Positions 1-7,136 of a DNA stretch of 16,973 nt are shown here, one piece after another. The stretch comes from Geobacter sp. UBA6169 (lineage in GTDB: Bacteria > Desulfobacterota > Desulfuromonadia > Geobacterales > Pseudopelobacteraceae). The notes under the pieces are model-generated. The model was not told the DNA's origin. It was given only the letters and a program-made list of their open reading frames with translations, and did not search any database. Numbering within the stretch: the first letter of the stretch is position 1; each line of letters opens with the position of its first letter. Where the stretch lies: the NCBI GenBank assembly GCA_002422265.1, contig DIUB01000176.1:6199-23171 (forward strand), read 5' to 3'. The position numbers and the translations under genes were made by a program.

Positions 1-666
1 TTCCGCCTTCTGAGCTGCAAGGCGCTCTGCTTCTGCAGCGGCTCGTTGTCGCTCTTCTTCCGCTTTCAAGGCAGCCAGGCGTTCGGCTTCGGCCTTTTCA
101 CGGGCGATCCGTTCCGCTTCAGCTTTGGCCTTCAGGATACGTGCCTTTTCTGCTGCTTCCTGATCTGCTTGTGCTTTTGCCAGACGCTCTGCTTCAGCTT
201 TGGCCTGGGCGATCCGCTCCTGCTCGGCCTTCTCTTTTGCAGCCTGGGCCGGATCAGGTTTGACAACGGCCAGCCGGGGGGTGCTGCCTTCATCCTTACG
301 GTATTGTTCAGCAAGGGCCAGCAGGTCGTCATCCACGGTATTACGAAGCGGGTTATCCGGGTATTCACGGGTAAACTGGGCCATATAACGGGCCGCTGAC
401 GGGCGGTTCCCCTCCTTGTGGTAGGAACGGGCCAGCCAGAACAGGGTCATGTCCCGCAGCGGACTCTCAGGATATTTCTGCAATACTTCTTCAAATCGGG
501 TGATGGCTTCAGGGTATGATTTTTGTTGAAAGGCGTTAAAACCGGCCAGAAACATGCGTGAATCTTCCGTGTCCTGGGCAAAGAGCGGTGTGGTGCTGAT
601 GAGGGTGACAAGGAGCAGGCAGGCAAGAAATGCCGGTACACTGCGGAAAAAACTAAGCATCTTCAC
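1..666 (-). CDS. Exported TPR-like protein with charged coiled-coil tail (partial, C-terminus beyond window)
   Basis: Reading minus from 666 gives 222 codons with no stop up to base 1, so only the N-terminal part is visible. Residues 1-30 form a Sec-type signal peptide (Met-Lys start, hydrophobic core rich in Leu, Ala and Ile, possible cleavage near LFA-QD). Residues about 38-115 resemble tetratricopeptide repeats of the YbgF/BamD type, with phrases such as FNAFQQKSYPEAITRFEEVL and LFWLARSYHKEGN. From about residue 130 the chain is a long Ala/Glu/Lys/Arg heptad-like coiled coil with repeated KAEAERLA units. A GTG start at 666 is preferred over the ATG at 660 because AAGGGG lies 7 bases before the GTG and the extra Lys gives a normal signal-peptide n-region. 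It probably sits in the periplasm or at the envelope; its partner is unknown. The charged repeats may make homology searches return false TolA or IF-2 hits. Confidence 0.8.
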   Translation of the reverse strand, partial: MKMLSFFRSVPAFLACLLLVTLISTTPLFAQDTEDSRMFLAGFNAFQQKSYPEAITRFEEVLQKYPESPLRDMTLFWLARSYHKEGNRPSAARYMAQFTREYPDNPLRNTVDDDLLALAEQYRKDEGSTPRLAVVKPDPAQAAKEKAEQERIAQAKAEAERLAKAQADQEAAEKARILKAKAEAERIAREKAEAERLAALKAEEERQRAAAEAERLAAQKAE

Positions 667-905
667 GGGGACACCCCTTGCCCGGCTGACCGGGTCGCCA
701 TTGATAACTGTCAAGAAATACTTGGATAAAATGGATACCTCATAGCATCTTCACCGTGCCTTGTCAACCGGTGAGAGCGGCATTCAGGCGGTTTACAGCG
801 GATCGACGGAACAGGCAGACCGTAGGAAAAAATAAGTAAGGTCATAGCCTGTGGTGTCCAGCATGAAGCTGACGGCTCAGTAAGCACTTGTGCTGCTACT
901 TAAGA
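667..905. other. Intergenic stretch between divergent genes
   Basis: Together with the promoter region that follows, this makes about 318 bases without a gene between the minus-strand TPR gene and the plus-strand WYL regulator. I see no convincing small ORF or RNA gene. A short inverted repeat (CCCGG, loop, CCGGG, 681-694) would form a small hairpin in the leader of the TPR gene just before its ribosome binding site. No good promoter for the TPR gene was found. Confidence 0.5.
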
Positions 906-934
906 TTGAACAGATACTGTCCATGGCTTAAACT
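906..934 (+). promoter_or_regulatory. Candidate sigma-70 promoter of the WYL regulator operon
   Basis: TTGAAC (906-911) and TAAACT (929-934) are separated by 17 bases, 50 bases before the start codon at 985. The -35 box matches the consensus at five of six positions and the -10 box at four of six. This is a pattern match only. Confidence 0.45.
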
Positions 935-951
935 GCCATACTGTTGGCAGT
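932..951. promoter_or_regulatory. Perfect inverted repeat overlapping the WYL gene promoter, candidate operator
   Basis: Arms ACTGCCA (932-938) and TGGCAGT (945-951) are exact complements around a 6-base centre. The repeat overlaps the candidate -10 box and the expected transcription start of the WYL regulator. It has no T-run after it, so it is not an intrinsic terminator. Autoregulation through such sites is common in this regulator class; binding here is inferred. Confidence 0.45.
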
Positions 952-984
952 CTCGTGTGAAACCATGTCATCAAGGAGTGTTCA

Positions 985-1917
985 ATGTCCTACAAATTTG
1001 ACGCGCTGATTTCAATACTCAACTGGCTTGAAGCAGGCCAGCCGACAACTCCAGGTTTTATTCAGCAGCAGCTTGAGGTAAGCGAGCGTACATGTTTCCG
1101 CTATCTGCAAACCCTGGAAGGGGCAGGTTTTCCGATTTATTTTGACAAAAGCCGTGGGACGTACCGATTTACGGAAGGATACAGCCTTCGCAGGCAGAAC
1201 CTGACCGCCTCAGAAAGCTTGGCGCTTATGATGGCAAAGGTATCCTTAAAAAGCATGCACAGCGGGCTGGAGCAGGATATTCAGAGCATAGCGGAAAAAC
1301 TCAGCGCGCCGCGTCACGGGCTGCCGGAGCATATCATCATCGCCACCGATGATTTTGCTGCAGATATTCATGATGTCTTCGCGCTCATCAACAATGCCAT
1401 TGTAACCAGGCATGGTCTTGAGTTCAGCTATCATGCCGCCAGCACCGGTAAGACAACCAGACGCCGGGTAGATCCCTGGTACCTCTACTTTGGCGACGGC
1501 ATCTGGACCCTGCGCGGTTACTGCCATACCCGCAAGGAACTGCGCGCTTTTGCCCTGGACCGGATTAGCGGGCTGAAGACCCTGCCGGAACAGTTTGACC
1601 CGCCTGCAATAAGGCCTGACAAAGATCACGACGGAACATTCGGTCGGTTTGTCAGCGGCAAGCCGGTGCAGGTCAGGCTGGTTTTTTATGGCGCAGCCGT
1701 TCAGGCGGTCAGCCGCAAAACCTGGCATCAGAGTCAGAAGAGCTGGGTGCGTGAAGACGGCACGCTGGAAATGACCTTCACCGTCAACGGGATACTGGGT
1801 ATCCGTCCCTGGGTGTACCGTTGGCTGCCGCTGGTGCGGGTGGAAGAGCCGCAGGAACTGGTTGAGATGGTGGAACGGGAGTTGGGAGAGGCGTTGCAGC
1901 TTCAGAAAATGAAGTAA
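985..1917 (+). CDS. HTH-WYL-WCX transcriptional regulator
   Basis: 310-residue regulator. Residues about 5-62 form a winged helix-turn-helix of the DeoR/HTH_11 type (SERTCFRYLQTLEGAGFPI). Residues about 130-200 form the WYL ligand-sensing domain, with the eponymous motif in DPWYLYFGDG (163-172) and the usual following strand ending in FALDRI. Residues about 226-305 match the C-terminal WCX extension. The length is normal for the family. AAGGAG sits 7 bases before the ATG, which fixes the start. WYL proteins often regulate stress or defence genes, with nucleic acids or nucleotides as suspected effectors. The HIRAN gene follows 16 bases after the stop with its own ribosome binding site, so the two are probably co-transcribed. 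Target genes and ligand are unknown; the palindrome at 932-951 is the obvious candidate site. Confidence 0.9.
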   Translation: MSYKFDALISILNWLEAGQPTTPGFIQQQLEVSERTCFRYLQTLEGAGFPIYFDKSRGTYRFTEGYSLRRQNLTASESLALMMAKVSLKSMHSGLEQDIQSIAEKLSAPRHGLPEHIIIATDDFAADIHDVFALINNAIVTRHGLEFSYHAASTGKTTRRRVDPWYLYFGDGIWTLRGYCHTRKELRAFALDRISGLKTLPEQFDPPAIRPDKDHDGTFGRFVSGKPVQVRLVFYGAAVQAVSRKTWHQSQKSWVREDGTLEMTFTVNGILGIRPWVYRWLPLVRVEEPQELVEMVERELGEALQLQKMK

Positions 1918-1933
1918 AATGAGGAGATACGCC

Positions 1934-2338
1934 ATGATAAACCGTAGACTGTTTCTGAAAATGCTGGGACTGGCCCCTTTTGCTGCGCTTTCCGGAAAGG
2001 TACAGGCAGCTCAGGCTGAAGAGCGCACAGTTGATCTGGTGGAGTTTTATGTTGCCGGTTTTCAGTATCATGAGGGAATGAAGCAAAAGGTCAGCGCATC
2101 ACTGTCTGCGGGCACGCGCCTGCTGTTGGCGCGGGAGCCTGGGAACCGGTATGACGACAAAGCCATTGCCCTGAAGTCCCCAAACGGCGCAATGATCGGC
2201 TATCTGCCGCGTGATCTGAATACCGTTCCGGCGGCACTGCTGGACCAGAAGGTGTCTTTGCAGGCAGTCATCACGGCGGTGCAACCAGCAGCGCCAACAT
2301 GGGAGCGGGTACGGGTGGTGCTGCGGCAGGTGGTTTGA
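1934..2338 (+). CDS. Tat-signal HIRAN-domain protein
   Basis: 134 residues. The start at 1934 is chosen because GAGGAG lies 7 bases upstream; an in-frame ATG at 1919 lacks one. The N-terminus has a twin-arginine signal, NRRLFLK followed by a hydrophobic stretch and an Ala-rich cleavage region (VQAAQA). This suggests export of a folded protein. The remainder matches the HIRAN fold: FYVAGFQYHEG, then LLLAREPGNRYDDKAIAL, then IGYLPRDLN. HIRAN modules in HLTF/Rad5 bind DNA 3' ends; stand-alone bacterial versions are of unknown function. An exported HIRAN domain is odd, since its known ligand is intracellular DNA. It lies 16 bases after the WYL regulator and 38 bases before a membrane protein. Confidence 0.82.
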   Translation: MINRRLFLKMLGLAPFAALSGKVQAAQAEERTVDLVEFYVAGFQYHEGMKQKVSASLSAGTRLLLAREPGNRYDDKAIALKSPNGAMIGYLPRDLNTVPAALLDQKVSLQAVITAVQPAAPTWERVRVVLRQVV

Positions 2339-2376
2339 AAATAAAAATGCCTTTGCCTTGACAGGGTGGTAACTGT

Positions 2377-3009
2377 ATGGACAGCTTAGAATTTCCCGAC
2401 AGGTTGGAAACCCACACAATTTACAATGCCCTGCTGATACTGGTGGCTTTTACCTGCTCTCTGGCATCTCAGACGCCGCAGCCTTTTGCTTCAATAGTTG
2501 TAATGGCGTTCATATCTCCTGTTCTGTTTTTGTTTATAGCGATTCCTTGCTTTTTTGTCAGTTTCGTTACGGTTTTGATTGAGGCGCTGCTGTTATGGCT
2601 GGTGCGCAGGCTGACTGCCGGTGCATCCCCTTTTCGCGCAACCGTAATAAAAAATCGTTCAGTCTCCTGTCAGACCACGACAGCGGAAAACGGACTGTCG
2701 AGGGAGGACCCCACTGCTGGACTTATTTTTTTACTGTTTATAGGTGTCCCCCTTGCCTCTGCAGTTATCTATGGGCTGTTTTTCACACAAACGGGGCTCT
2801 ACATCCTGGCAGCAACCGCAGTATTCCTGTTCCTTGTGCTGGCCTTCAAAAAATCACCTGCAGCTCTTGTTGTTGTGCTTGTGTCTGGCAGTATATTGAT
2901 TTTTTCTGCTCACGATGTCTGGGCAGTTTTGTTCTTTTGGTTTATCAGTGCCATTATTACCTGGGTTGCCTTGAAGTTTGCGCGATACAGACAGCAAGGG
3001 GCTGAATGA
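2377..3009 (+). CDS. Multi-pass inner-membrane protein, function unknown
   Basis: 210 residues, not assigned to a family. Hydrophobic segments lie at about residues 15-31, 38-78 (long enough for two helices), 113-136, 139-157, 161-177 and 181-200, so six to seven membrane helices are likely. A polar loop at about 85-111 contains the only extended hydrophilic stretch, and a short basic tail (ARYRQQ) follows the last helix. An AGGGTGG stretch about 8 bases before the ATG can serve as ribosome binding site. It follows the HIRAN gene by 38 bases and precedes another small membrane protein by 33 bases, so a common transcript is possible. No catalytic or transport motif is visible. Confidence 0.72.
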   Translation: MDSLEFPDRLETHTIYNALLILVAFTCSLASQTPQPFASIVVMAFISPVLFLFIAIPCFFVSFVTVLIEALLLWLVRRLTAGASPFRATVIKNRSVSCQTTTAENGLSREDPTAGLIFLLFIGVPLASAVIYGLFFTQTGLYILAATAVFLFLVLAFKKSPAALVVVLVSGSILIFSAHDVWAVLFFWFISAIITWVALKFARYRQQGAE

Positions 3010-3042
3010 AAACCTGTTCAGCTAGAGGGGAATTCAACTGTC

Positions 3043-3207
3043 ATGATGGACATTATTGCAATAGTCATATTTGTGCTGTTGGGTATCTTTCTGATAATGG
3101 CCATGCTTGGCCTTGTCGGCCTCTGTTATGACCTGTTCAAGGTTGTACTGGATCGCCTTTTTCTTCCACCGGATCAGTCAGATAGTTCGGACACCGGGAA
3201 GCCGTAA
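3043..3207 (+). CDS. Small single-pass membrane protein (54 aa)
   Basis: A 54-residue ORF from ATG at 3043 (an adjacent ATG at 3046 is possible). Residues 3-29 are one strongly hydrophobic helix (Ile, Val, Leu, Phe, Met, Gly), followed by an amphipathic piece and a polar tail ending in DSSDTGKP. AGGGG ends 12 bases before the ATG, somewhat far for a ribosome binding site. It follows the multi-pass membrane gene by 33 bases on the same strand, so it may be a small partner of it. No homologue is recognised; reality rests on position, composition and clean hydrophobicity. Confidence 0.5.
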   Translation: MMDIIAIVIFVLLGIFLIMAMLGLVGLCYDLFKVVLDRLFLPPDQSDSSDTGKP

Positions 3208-3286
3208 GCACCCATGATGTGACCTTCGGCCAGTGTTCATCTTGATTTTTGTTGATATTTAGTTATGTTTTTGTTATGAGGCGTCT

Positions 3287-3544
3287 ATGTACCGAGTCAA
3301 GTGGGAAAACAAGGCGGTCAAGCAGCTTGCCAAAGTCGGCAACAAAGAAACACGAGACACGCTTTATGAGGCGGCTGGAAGGCTTGCTGATTTCCCGGAT
3401 GTCAAGCATGTTAAAAAGTTGACCAACCATAACTACCCGTACCGACTAAGGGTTGGTGGATACCGGATCTTTTTCAGCAATGATGATGCTATCCGCATTA
3501 TCCATATTGAAGAGGTGAAAAAACGCGATGATCGAACTTACTAG
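3287..3544 (+). CDS. RelE/ParE-family toxin of a type II toxin-antitoxin pair
   Basis: 85 residues, the normal length for the family. The pattern is typical of RelE-like mRNA interferases: YRVKWENKAVKQLAKV at the start, a central LTNHNYPYRLRVGGYRIFF in which Tyr-Arg-Leu-Arg-Val-Gly-Tyr-Arg is the family hallmark, and a basic end (IEEVKKRDDRTY). Members usually cut mRNA on the ribosome. GAGG lies 6 bases before the ATG. The toxin gene comes first and overlaps the antitoxin gene by 17 bases, the reversed order known from HigBA-type modules. The AT-rich 60 bases upstream probably hold the promoter, but no box is convincing. Which RelE subfamily it belongs to cannot be settled by eye. Confidence 0.9.
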   Translation: MYRVKWENKAVKQLAKVGNKETRDTLYEAAGRLADFPDVKHVKKLTNHNYPYRLRVGGYRIFFSNDDAIRIIHIEEVKKRDDRTY

Positions 3545-3890
3545 ACTGCAAACCATTTGCCATGATGGCGTTCCTGCTTTTGTTGTGCTGCCTTTTACCG
3601 ATTTTGCCCGTGAATTCCCGAAAGAGGCTGAGACCATTTGGCAAAAAGGGCCGTGGGTGCCTGACAGCGGTATCCCCCATGCTGTTGTTGGGCTGCACAT
3701 AAAGCAGGGCATGACGCTGCTGAAGGCCTGGCGAGAATATCTGGGGCTGACCCAGGCTGATCTGGCTGAAAAGGTTGGTATCAGCCAGGCTGCGCTGTCC
3801 AAGATGGAAAGCGGCGATGGCAAACTGCGCAAGGCTACCCGTATCAAGCTGGCAACTGCCCTGGGCATTCATCCTGAGCAGTTGCGGTAA
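3528..3890 (+). CDS. XRE-type antitoxin paired with the RelE-like toxin
   Basis: 120 residues. Residues about 63-118 form a Cro/C1-type helix-turn-helix (WREYLGLTQADLAEKVGISQ, then ALSKMESG and a final LATALGIHPEQL). Residues 1-60 form a separate N-terminal segment containing VPAFVVLPFTDFAREF. That phrase resembles antitoxin N-terminal regions that contact the toxin, which is an inference. It overlaps the toxin gene by 17 bases, so translation is probably coupled. The protein should bind and silence the toxin and repress its own promoter upstream of 3287. The restriction-modification gene starts 10 bases after its stop, so all three genes may share a transcript. Confidence 0.88.
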   Translation: MIELTRLQTICHDGVPAFVVLPFTDFAREFPKEAETIWQKGPWVPDSGIPHAVVGLHIKQGMTLLKAWREYLGLTQADLAEKVGISQAALSKMESGDGKLRKATRIKLATALGIHPEQLR

Positions 3891-3900
3891 AGACGTTACC

Positions 3901-6855
3901 ATGACCCCTGAACAGTTCATTGCCACCTGGAAGAACAATACCCTGACTGAGCGGGCCGGAGCCCAGGCCCATTTTGATGATCTCTGCGATCTGCTGGGTG
4001 TGGAAAAGCCCCGTGATCCTGATAACTACTGTTTTGAGCGGGGCGCAAAAAAGTCCGGCGGCGGCGATGGCTGGGCCGATGTCTGGAAACGGGGCTGCTT
4101 TGGCTGGGAGAACAAAAAGCCGGGCCGTGATCTTGATCTTGCCCTGAAGCAGCTGACTGATTACGCCCTGCAACTGGAAAATCCGCCGCTCTTGGTGGTA
4201 TCCGACCGCGAGCGGATTATCATCCACACCGCCTTTACCGGTTATCCTGACGAACCCCGTGAAATCCGCGTTGAAGAGCTGACCGATCCGGCCAAACTGC
4301 AACTGCTGCGCTGGGTTTTTACCGATCCGATCAAACTCCGTCCAGAAAAATCAACTGCCGCCATAACCGAAGAAGCTGCCGGGCATTTTGCCGCACTGGC
4401 AAAGACCATGCGGGGGCGCGGGCTGGATGGTCAGCAAGCGGCCCATTTTCTGGTGCAGTGTCTGTTCTGCATGTTTGCCGAAGACGAGCAGTTGCTGCCT
4501 GCCAATATTTTCACTGATCTGCTGAAAAACGCCGGTGCTGACACTGTCAAGGCCGGGCGGCGGATAAGCACCCTCTTTACCGCCATGCAGCAAAGCGGCG
4601 GTGAGTATGGCGATCATGACATCGCCTGGTTTAATGGCGGCCTCTTCAAGACCGTTGATGTTCCGGAACTCTCCGGCAACGACCTGACCGCCCTGTACGA
4701 TGCTGCTGCAAACATGGACTGGCGGGCCATTGATCCCACCATCTTCGGCACTTTGTTTGAACGGGGGCTTGATCCATCGGCTCGGGCTCCGCTGGGTGCC
4801 CACTACACCGACACCGCCACCATCACCAAGCTGATCAGGCCGCTGATTACCGAACCGCTGCTGGCGGAATGGCAGGCAGTAAAAGCGGTGATTGCCACTG
4901 GATACGACAAGAAGCCGGGCAGCAAAGGGTACAAGGATGCACGCGCTGCCTATTCCGGTTTTCTGGCTCGGCTCAACCGTTTTCAGGTGCTTGATCCGGC
5001 CTGTGGATCGGGAAACTTTCTGTACCTTGCTCTGGTTGCCTTGCGTGATGTAGAGAAGTTGGCTCACCTTGAGGCCCAGGAATTTGGTTTTGAGGCGCAA
5101 CTGCTGATGCAGACCGGACCACACAACATACGCGGTATCGAGATCAACGAATACGCTGCCGAGCTGGCTCGGGTTACGGTCTGGATCGGTGATATCCAGT
5201 GGTGCCGCCGCAATGGCCGCGAGATAGCGCGGAATCCGATTCTGCGGGCGCTGGACGGGATTGAGCATCGGGATGCGTTGATCGAACGGCTCCCCCACCC
5301 CAGCCCTCCCCCTCCTGGGGAGGGAGCTTTCTCCTCCACCCAGCGGGGGGAGGTCGGGAGGGGGGAGTTTGTAGAGGCTATATGGCCCGCTGCTGACGTC
5401 ATCATCGGCAATCCGCCGTTTCTGGGGGATAAGCGAATGATCAGCGAATTAGGGGAGATGTATGTAGAGCAGCTACGTACATGTTACTCAGGTCGTGTCC
5501 CTGCTAGTGCTGATCTGGTAACCTACTGGTTTGAAAAGGCGCGGGCGCAGCTTGCAGCAGGGCAGGCCGCCGTTGCCGGGTTTGTGGCGACCAATTCAAT
5601 CCGAGGCGGATCAAACCGCACGGTGCTACAGCGGATCTGTGAGAGTGGCCGTATCTTCAATGCCTGGAGCGATGAACCGTGGATCAATGACGGCGCAGCG
5701 GTACGGGTGAGTCTGGTCTGTTTTGGCTTCGACTCCGCTCAGCCAACGTCCTGTTCCCTGAGCCGCAGGTTGAGCGAAGTCGAAACCGGAGTCGAAGGGA
5801 ACGCGCCCCTCCTGAACGGCCAACCGGTCGCCCGTATTCATGCCGACCTGACTGGGGCCGACTCTGCGGGTGGCTGCGATCTGACCAAAGCTCGGCTACT
5901 GATGGAGAATAAAGGAGTAGCTTTTATTGGCACTCAGAAAACTGGGCCGTTTGAAATTCCTTTGAACCTTGCTCAGCAATGGCTGTCTTTACCAGTCAAT
6001 CCAAACGGACGTCCCAATTGTGATGTTGTGCGTCCTTGGGCGAATGGTATGGATGTTACTCAGCGTCCTGCAAATACTTGGATTATTGATTTCGGTGCTG
6101 TAATGAGTGAGTCCGATGCGAGTCTTTATGAGGCGCCATTTGAGTATGTTCTAAAACATGTCAAGCAAACGCGTATTGGTAATAGAAACAAGAAACTGGA
6201 AGAAATTTGGTGGCTTTTTGAAAAACCTCGTGCAGAAATGCGCAAAGCTCTTGCCCCGCTTTCTCGTTACATCGCCACGCCACGGGTGGCCAAGCACCGC
6301 CTGTTTGTCTGGCTGGATGCGGCGGTGCTGCCTGATTCCCGTTTGTATGTGATCGCCTCAGATTCGGACGTGACCTTTGGCATTCTGCACTCCCGCATTC
6401 ATGAACTGTGGAGCCTTGCCACCTGTTCATGGCACGGCGTAGGCAACGACCCCACTTACAACGCAGCCTCCTGTTTTGAGACCTTCCCGTTTCCAGCTTC
6501 AATGTACCCCCTCCCTGGCCCTCCCCCTCCTGGGGAGGGAATTATAAGCTCCTCCACCCAGCGGGGGGAGGTCGGGAGGGGGGCGAGTGACATAGCTACC
6601 GCTGCCCGCCTTCTGGTTGAACTGCGTGACAACTGGCTGAATCCACCAGATGCTTCTGAAGCTGACCTGAAAAAACGCACCCTGACCAACCTCTACAACG
6701 CCCGGCCTGCCTGGCTTGACCATGCTCACAAGACGCTGGACAAGGCGGTTGCCGCTGCCTACGGCTGGGATGATTACACGCCGGAGATGGCGGATAACGA
6801 AATCCTCTCCCGTCTGCTGGCCCTGAATCTGGAGCGGGCGCAGGGAGCATCTTGA
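3901..6855 (+). CDS. MmeI-like single-chain restriction-modification enzyme (type IIG/IIL)
   Basis: 984 residues combining nuclease and adenine-N6 methyltransferase. Residues 60-72 carry the nuclease signature D60, E70, K72 (D-X9-E-X-K), the same spacing as described for MmeI. Residues 155-360 fit the helical connector. SAM motif I is LDPACGSGNF (364-373), and the catalytic motif is NPPF (504-507). Residues from about 640 to 865 should be the target recognition domain, followed by a helical C-terminus. Such enzymes methylate one strand for protection and cut some 20 bases away. MmeI is about 919 residues; the excess here matches three translated palindromic repeats at residues 464-489, 609-633 and 868-895. 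All key motifs survive, so it may be active. ATG at 3901 is chosen over upstream in-frame codons, which lie inside the antitoxin gene. No strong ribosome binding site is visible; the gene starts 10 bases after the antitoxin. Confidence 0.92.
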   Translation: MTPEQFIATWKNNTLTERAGAQAHFDDLCDLLGVEKPRDPDNYCFERGAKKSGGGDGWADVWKRGCFGWENKKPGRDLDLALKQLTDYALQLENPPLLVVSDRERIIIHTAFTGYPDEPREIRVEELTDPAKLQLLRWVFTDPIKLRPEKSTAAITEEAAGHFAALAKTMRGRGLDGQQAAHFLVQCLFCMFAEDEQLLPANIFTDLLKNAGADTVKAGRRISTLFTAMQQSGGEYGDHDIAWFNGGLFKTVDVPELSGNDLTALYDAAANMDWRAIDPTIFGTLFERGLDPSARAPLGAHYTDTATITKLIRPLITEPLLAEWQAVKAVIATGYDKKPGSKGYKDARAAYSGFLARLNRFQVLDPACGSGNFLYLALVALRDVEKLAHLEAQEFGFEAQLLMQTGPHNIRGIEINEYAAELARVTVWIGDIQWCRRNGREIARNPILRALDGIEHRDALIERLPHPSPPPPGEGAFSSTQRGEVGRGEFVEAIWPAADVIIGNPPFLGDKRMISELGEMYVEQLRTCYSGRVPASADLVTYWFEKARAQLAAGQAAVAGFVATNSIRGGSNRTVLQRICESGRIFNAWSDEPWINDGAAVRVSLVCFGFDSAQPTSCSLSRRLSEVETGVEGNAPLLNGQPVARIHADLTGADSAGGCDLTKARLLMENKGVAFIGTQKTGPFEIPLNLAQQWLSLPVNPNGRPNCDVVRPWANGMDVTQRPANTWIIDFGAVMSESDASLYEAPFEYVLKHVKQTRIGNRNKKLEEIWWLFEKPRAEMRKALAPLSRYIATPRVAKHRLFVWLDAAVLPDSRLYVIASDSDVTFGILHSRIHELWSLATCSWHGVGNDPTYNAASCFETFPFPASMYPLPGPPPPGEGIISSSTQRGEVGRGASDIATAARLLVELRDNWLNPPDASEADLKKRTLTNLYNARPAWLDHAHKTLDKAVAAAYGWDDYTPEMADNEILSRLLALNLERAQGAS
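5291..5366. repeat. GC-rich imperfect palindromic element, copy 1, inside the MmeI-like gene
   Basis: About 76 bases. The first half, beginning TCCCCCACCCCAGCCCTCCC, is an imperfect reverse complement of the second half, ending GGAGGTCGGGAGGGGGGA, with a short centre near 5325-5331. It is nearly identical to the copy at 6505-6584 apart from the centre and the outer edges. It is translated in frame as a Pro/Gly-rich loop (PPPPGEG, SSTQRGEVGRG) between the HRDAL segment and the catalytic NPPF motif. Confidence 0.85.
5727..5797. repeat. Palindromic element of a second family inside the MmeI-like gene
   Basis: Outer arms CTTCGACTCC (5727-5736) and GGAGTCGAAG (5788-5797) are exact complements. 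A second, longer pairing joins 5728-5744 with 5768-5784 (15 of 17 positions), containing GCTCAG and TGAGCG. Repeats with CTTCGACTCCGCTCAG and its complement are familiar as dispersed elements in several bacterial genomes. Here the element is read in frame as residues 609-633, just before the target recognition domain. Confidence 0.75.
6505..6584. repeat. GC-rich imperfect palindromic element, copy 2, inside the MmeI-like gene
   Basis: About 80 bases, same family and same orientation as 5291-5366. The shared cores are CCCTCCCCCTCCTGGGGAGG on the left and CTCCTCCACCCAG through GGTCGGGAGGGGGG on the right. The centre is 8 bases (ATTATAAG) against 5 (GCTTT) in copy 1, a difference of exactly 3. 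It is translated in the same phase as copy 1 (PPPPGEG, SSTQRGEVGRG), between the presumed recognition domain and the C-terminal helices. Confidence 0.85.
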
Positions 6856-6863
6856 TAACTCTG

Positions 6864-6891
6864 TTGACACCACCATTCCTTACGATAGAAT
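6864..6891 (+). promoter_or_regulatory. Near-consensus sigma-70 promoter of the vapBC pair
   Basis: TTGACA (6864-6869), a 16-base spacer and TAGAAT (6886-6891) lie between the restriction gene stop and the antitoxin start. The -35 is perfect and the -10 matches five of six positions. It gives the toxin-antitoxin pair its own transcription. Confidence 0.7.
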
Positions 6892-6914
6892 AAACAGTAA
6901 GGAGAAAACATGCC

Positions 6915-7136
6915 ATGTCACTTGCAACCATAACCTCAAAAGGCCAGACCACCATTCCGAAGGAGATCAGGGATTGTCTGGGGCTGCAGCCGAAGGACCA
7001 GCTTCAGTTTACCGTTGTTGCCGATCAGACGGTTATCATGCGGGTAAAAAAAAGGAGCATAGGCGAGCTGTATGGTCTCCTCCATGACCCGGACAGAAAA
7101 CCGGTTTCCCTTGAAGAGATGAAGTACCGGCAGTGA
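6915..7136 (+). CDS. vapB: AbrB/MazE-fold antitoxin (VapB)
   Basis: 73 residues. Residues 3-47 are a SpoVT-AbrB swapped-hairpin DNA-binding domain: LATITSKGQTTIPKEIRDCL is the family hallmark, followed by GLQPKDQLQF and a final strand. The C-terminal tail (GLLHDPDRKPVSLEEM) should wrap the toxin. AAGGAG ends 10 bases before the ATG at 6915; the ATG at 6910 is out of frame. The stop overlaps the GTG start of vapC (GTGA), a coupling typical of such pairs. It probably represses its own promoter at 6864-6891. Confidence 0.92.
   Translation: MSLATITSKGQTTIPKEIRDCLGLQPKDQLQFTVVADQTVIMRVKKRSIGELYGLLHDPDRKPVSLEEMKYRQ

Noticed and set aside
709..714. Minus-strand TTGACA as -35 box for the TPR gene
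   Set aside because: No acceptable -10 box at 15-19 bases downstream; the corresponding bases read GGTCAG.
3242..3279. Promoter boxes for the RelE/XRE pair (TTGATT/TTATGT or TTGATA/TTATGA)
   Set aside because: The stretch is very AT-rich, so several weak matches arise by chance, and spacing is 15 bases or the start would be nearly leaderless.
3775..3900. N-terminal extension of the MmeI-like protein by 42 residues
   Set aside because: The extension lies wholly in the antitoxin gene in another frame, has no family similarity, and the normal MmeI-like N-terminus begins at 3901.
5291..6584. Direct repeats in the MmeI-like gene as a CRISPR or tandem repeat array
   Set aside because: There are only two copies more than 1.1 kb apart, each internally palindromic and inside a coding sequence, with no spacer pattern.
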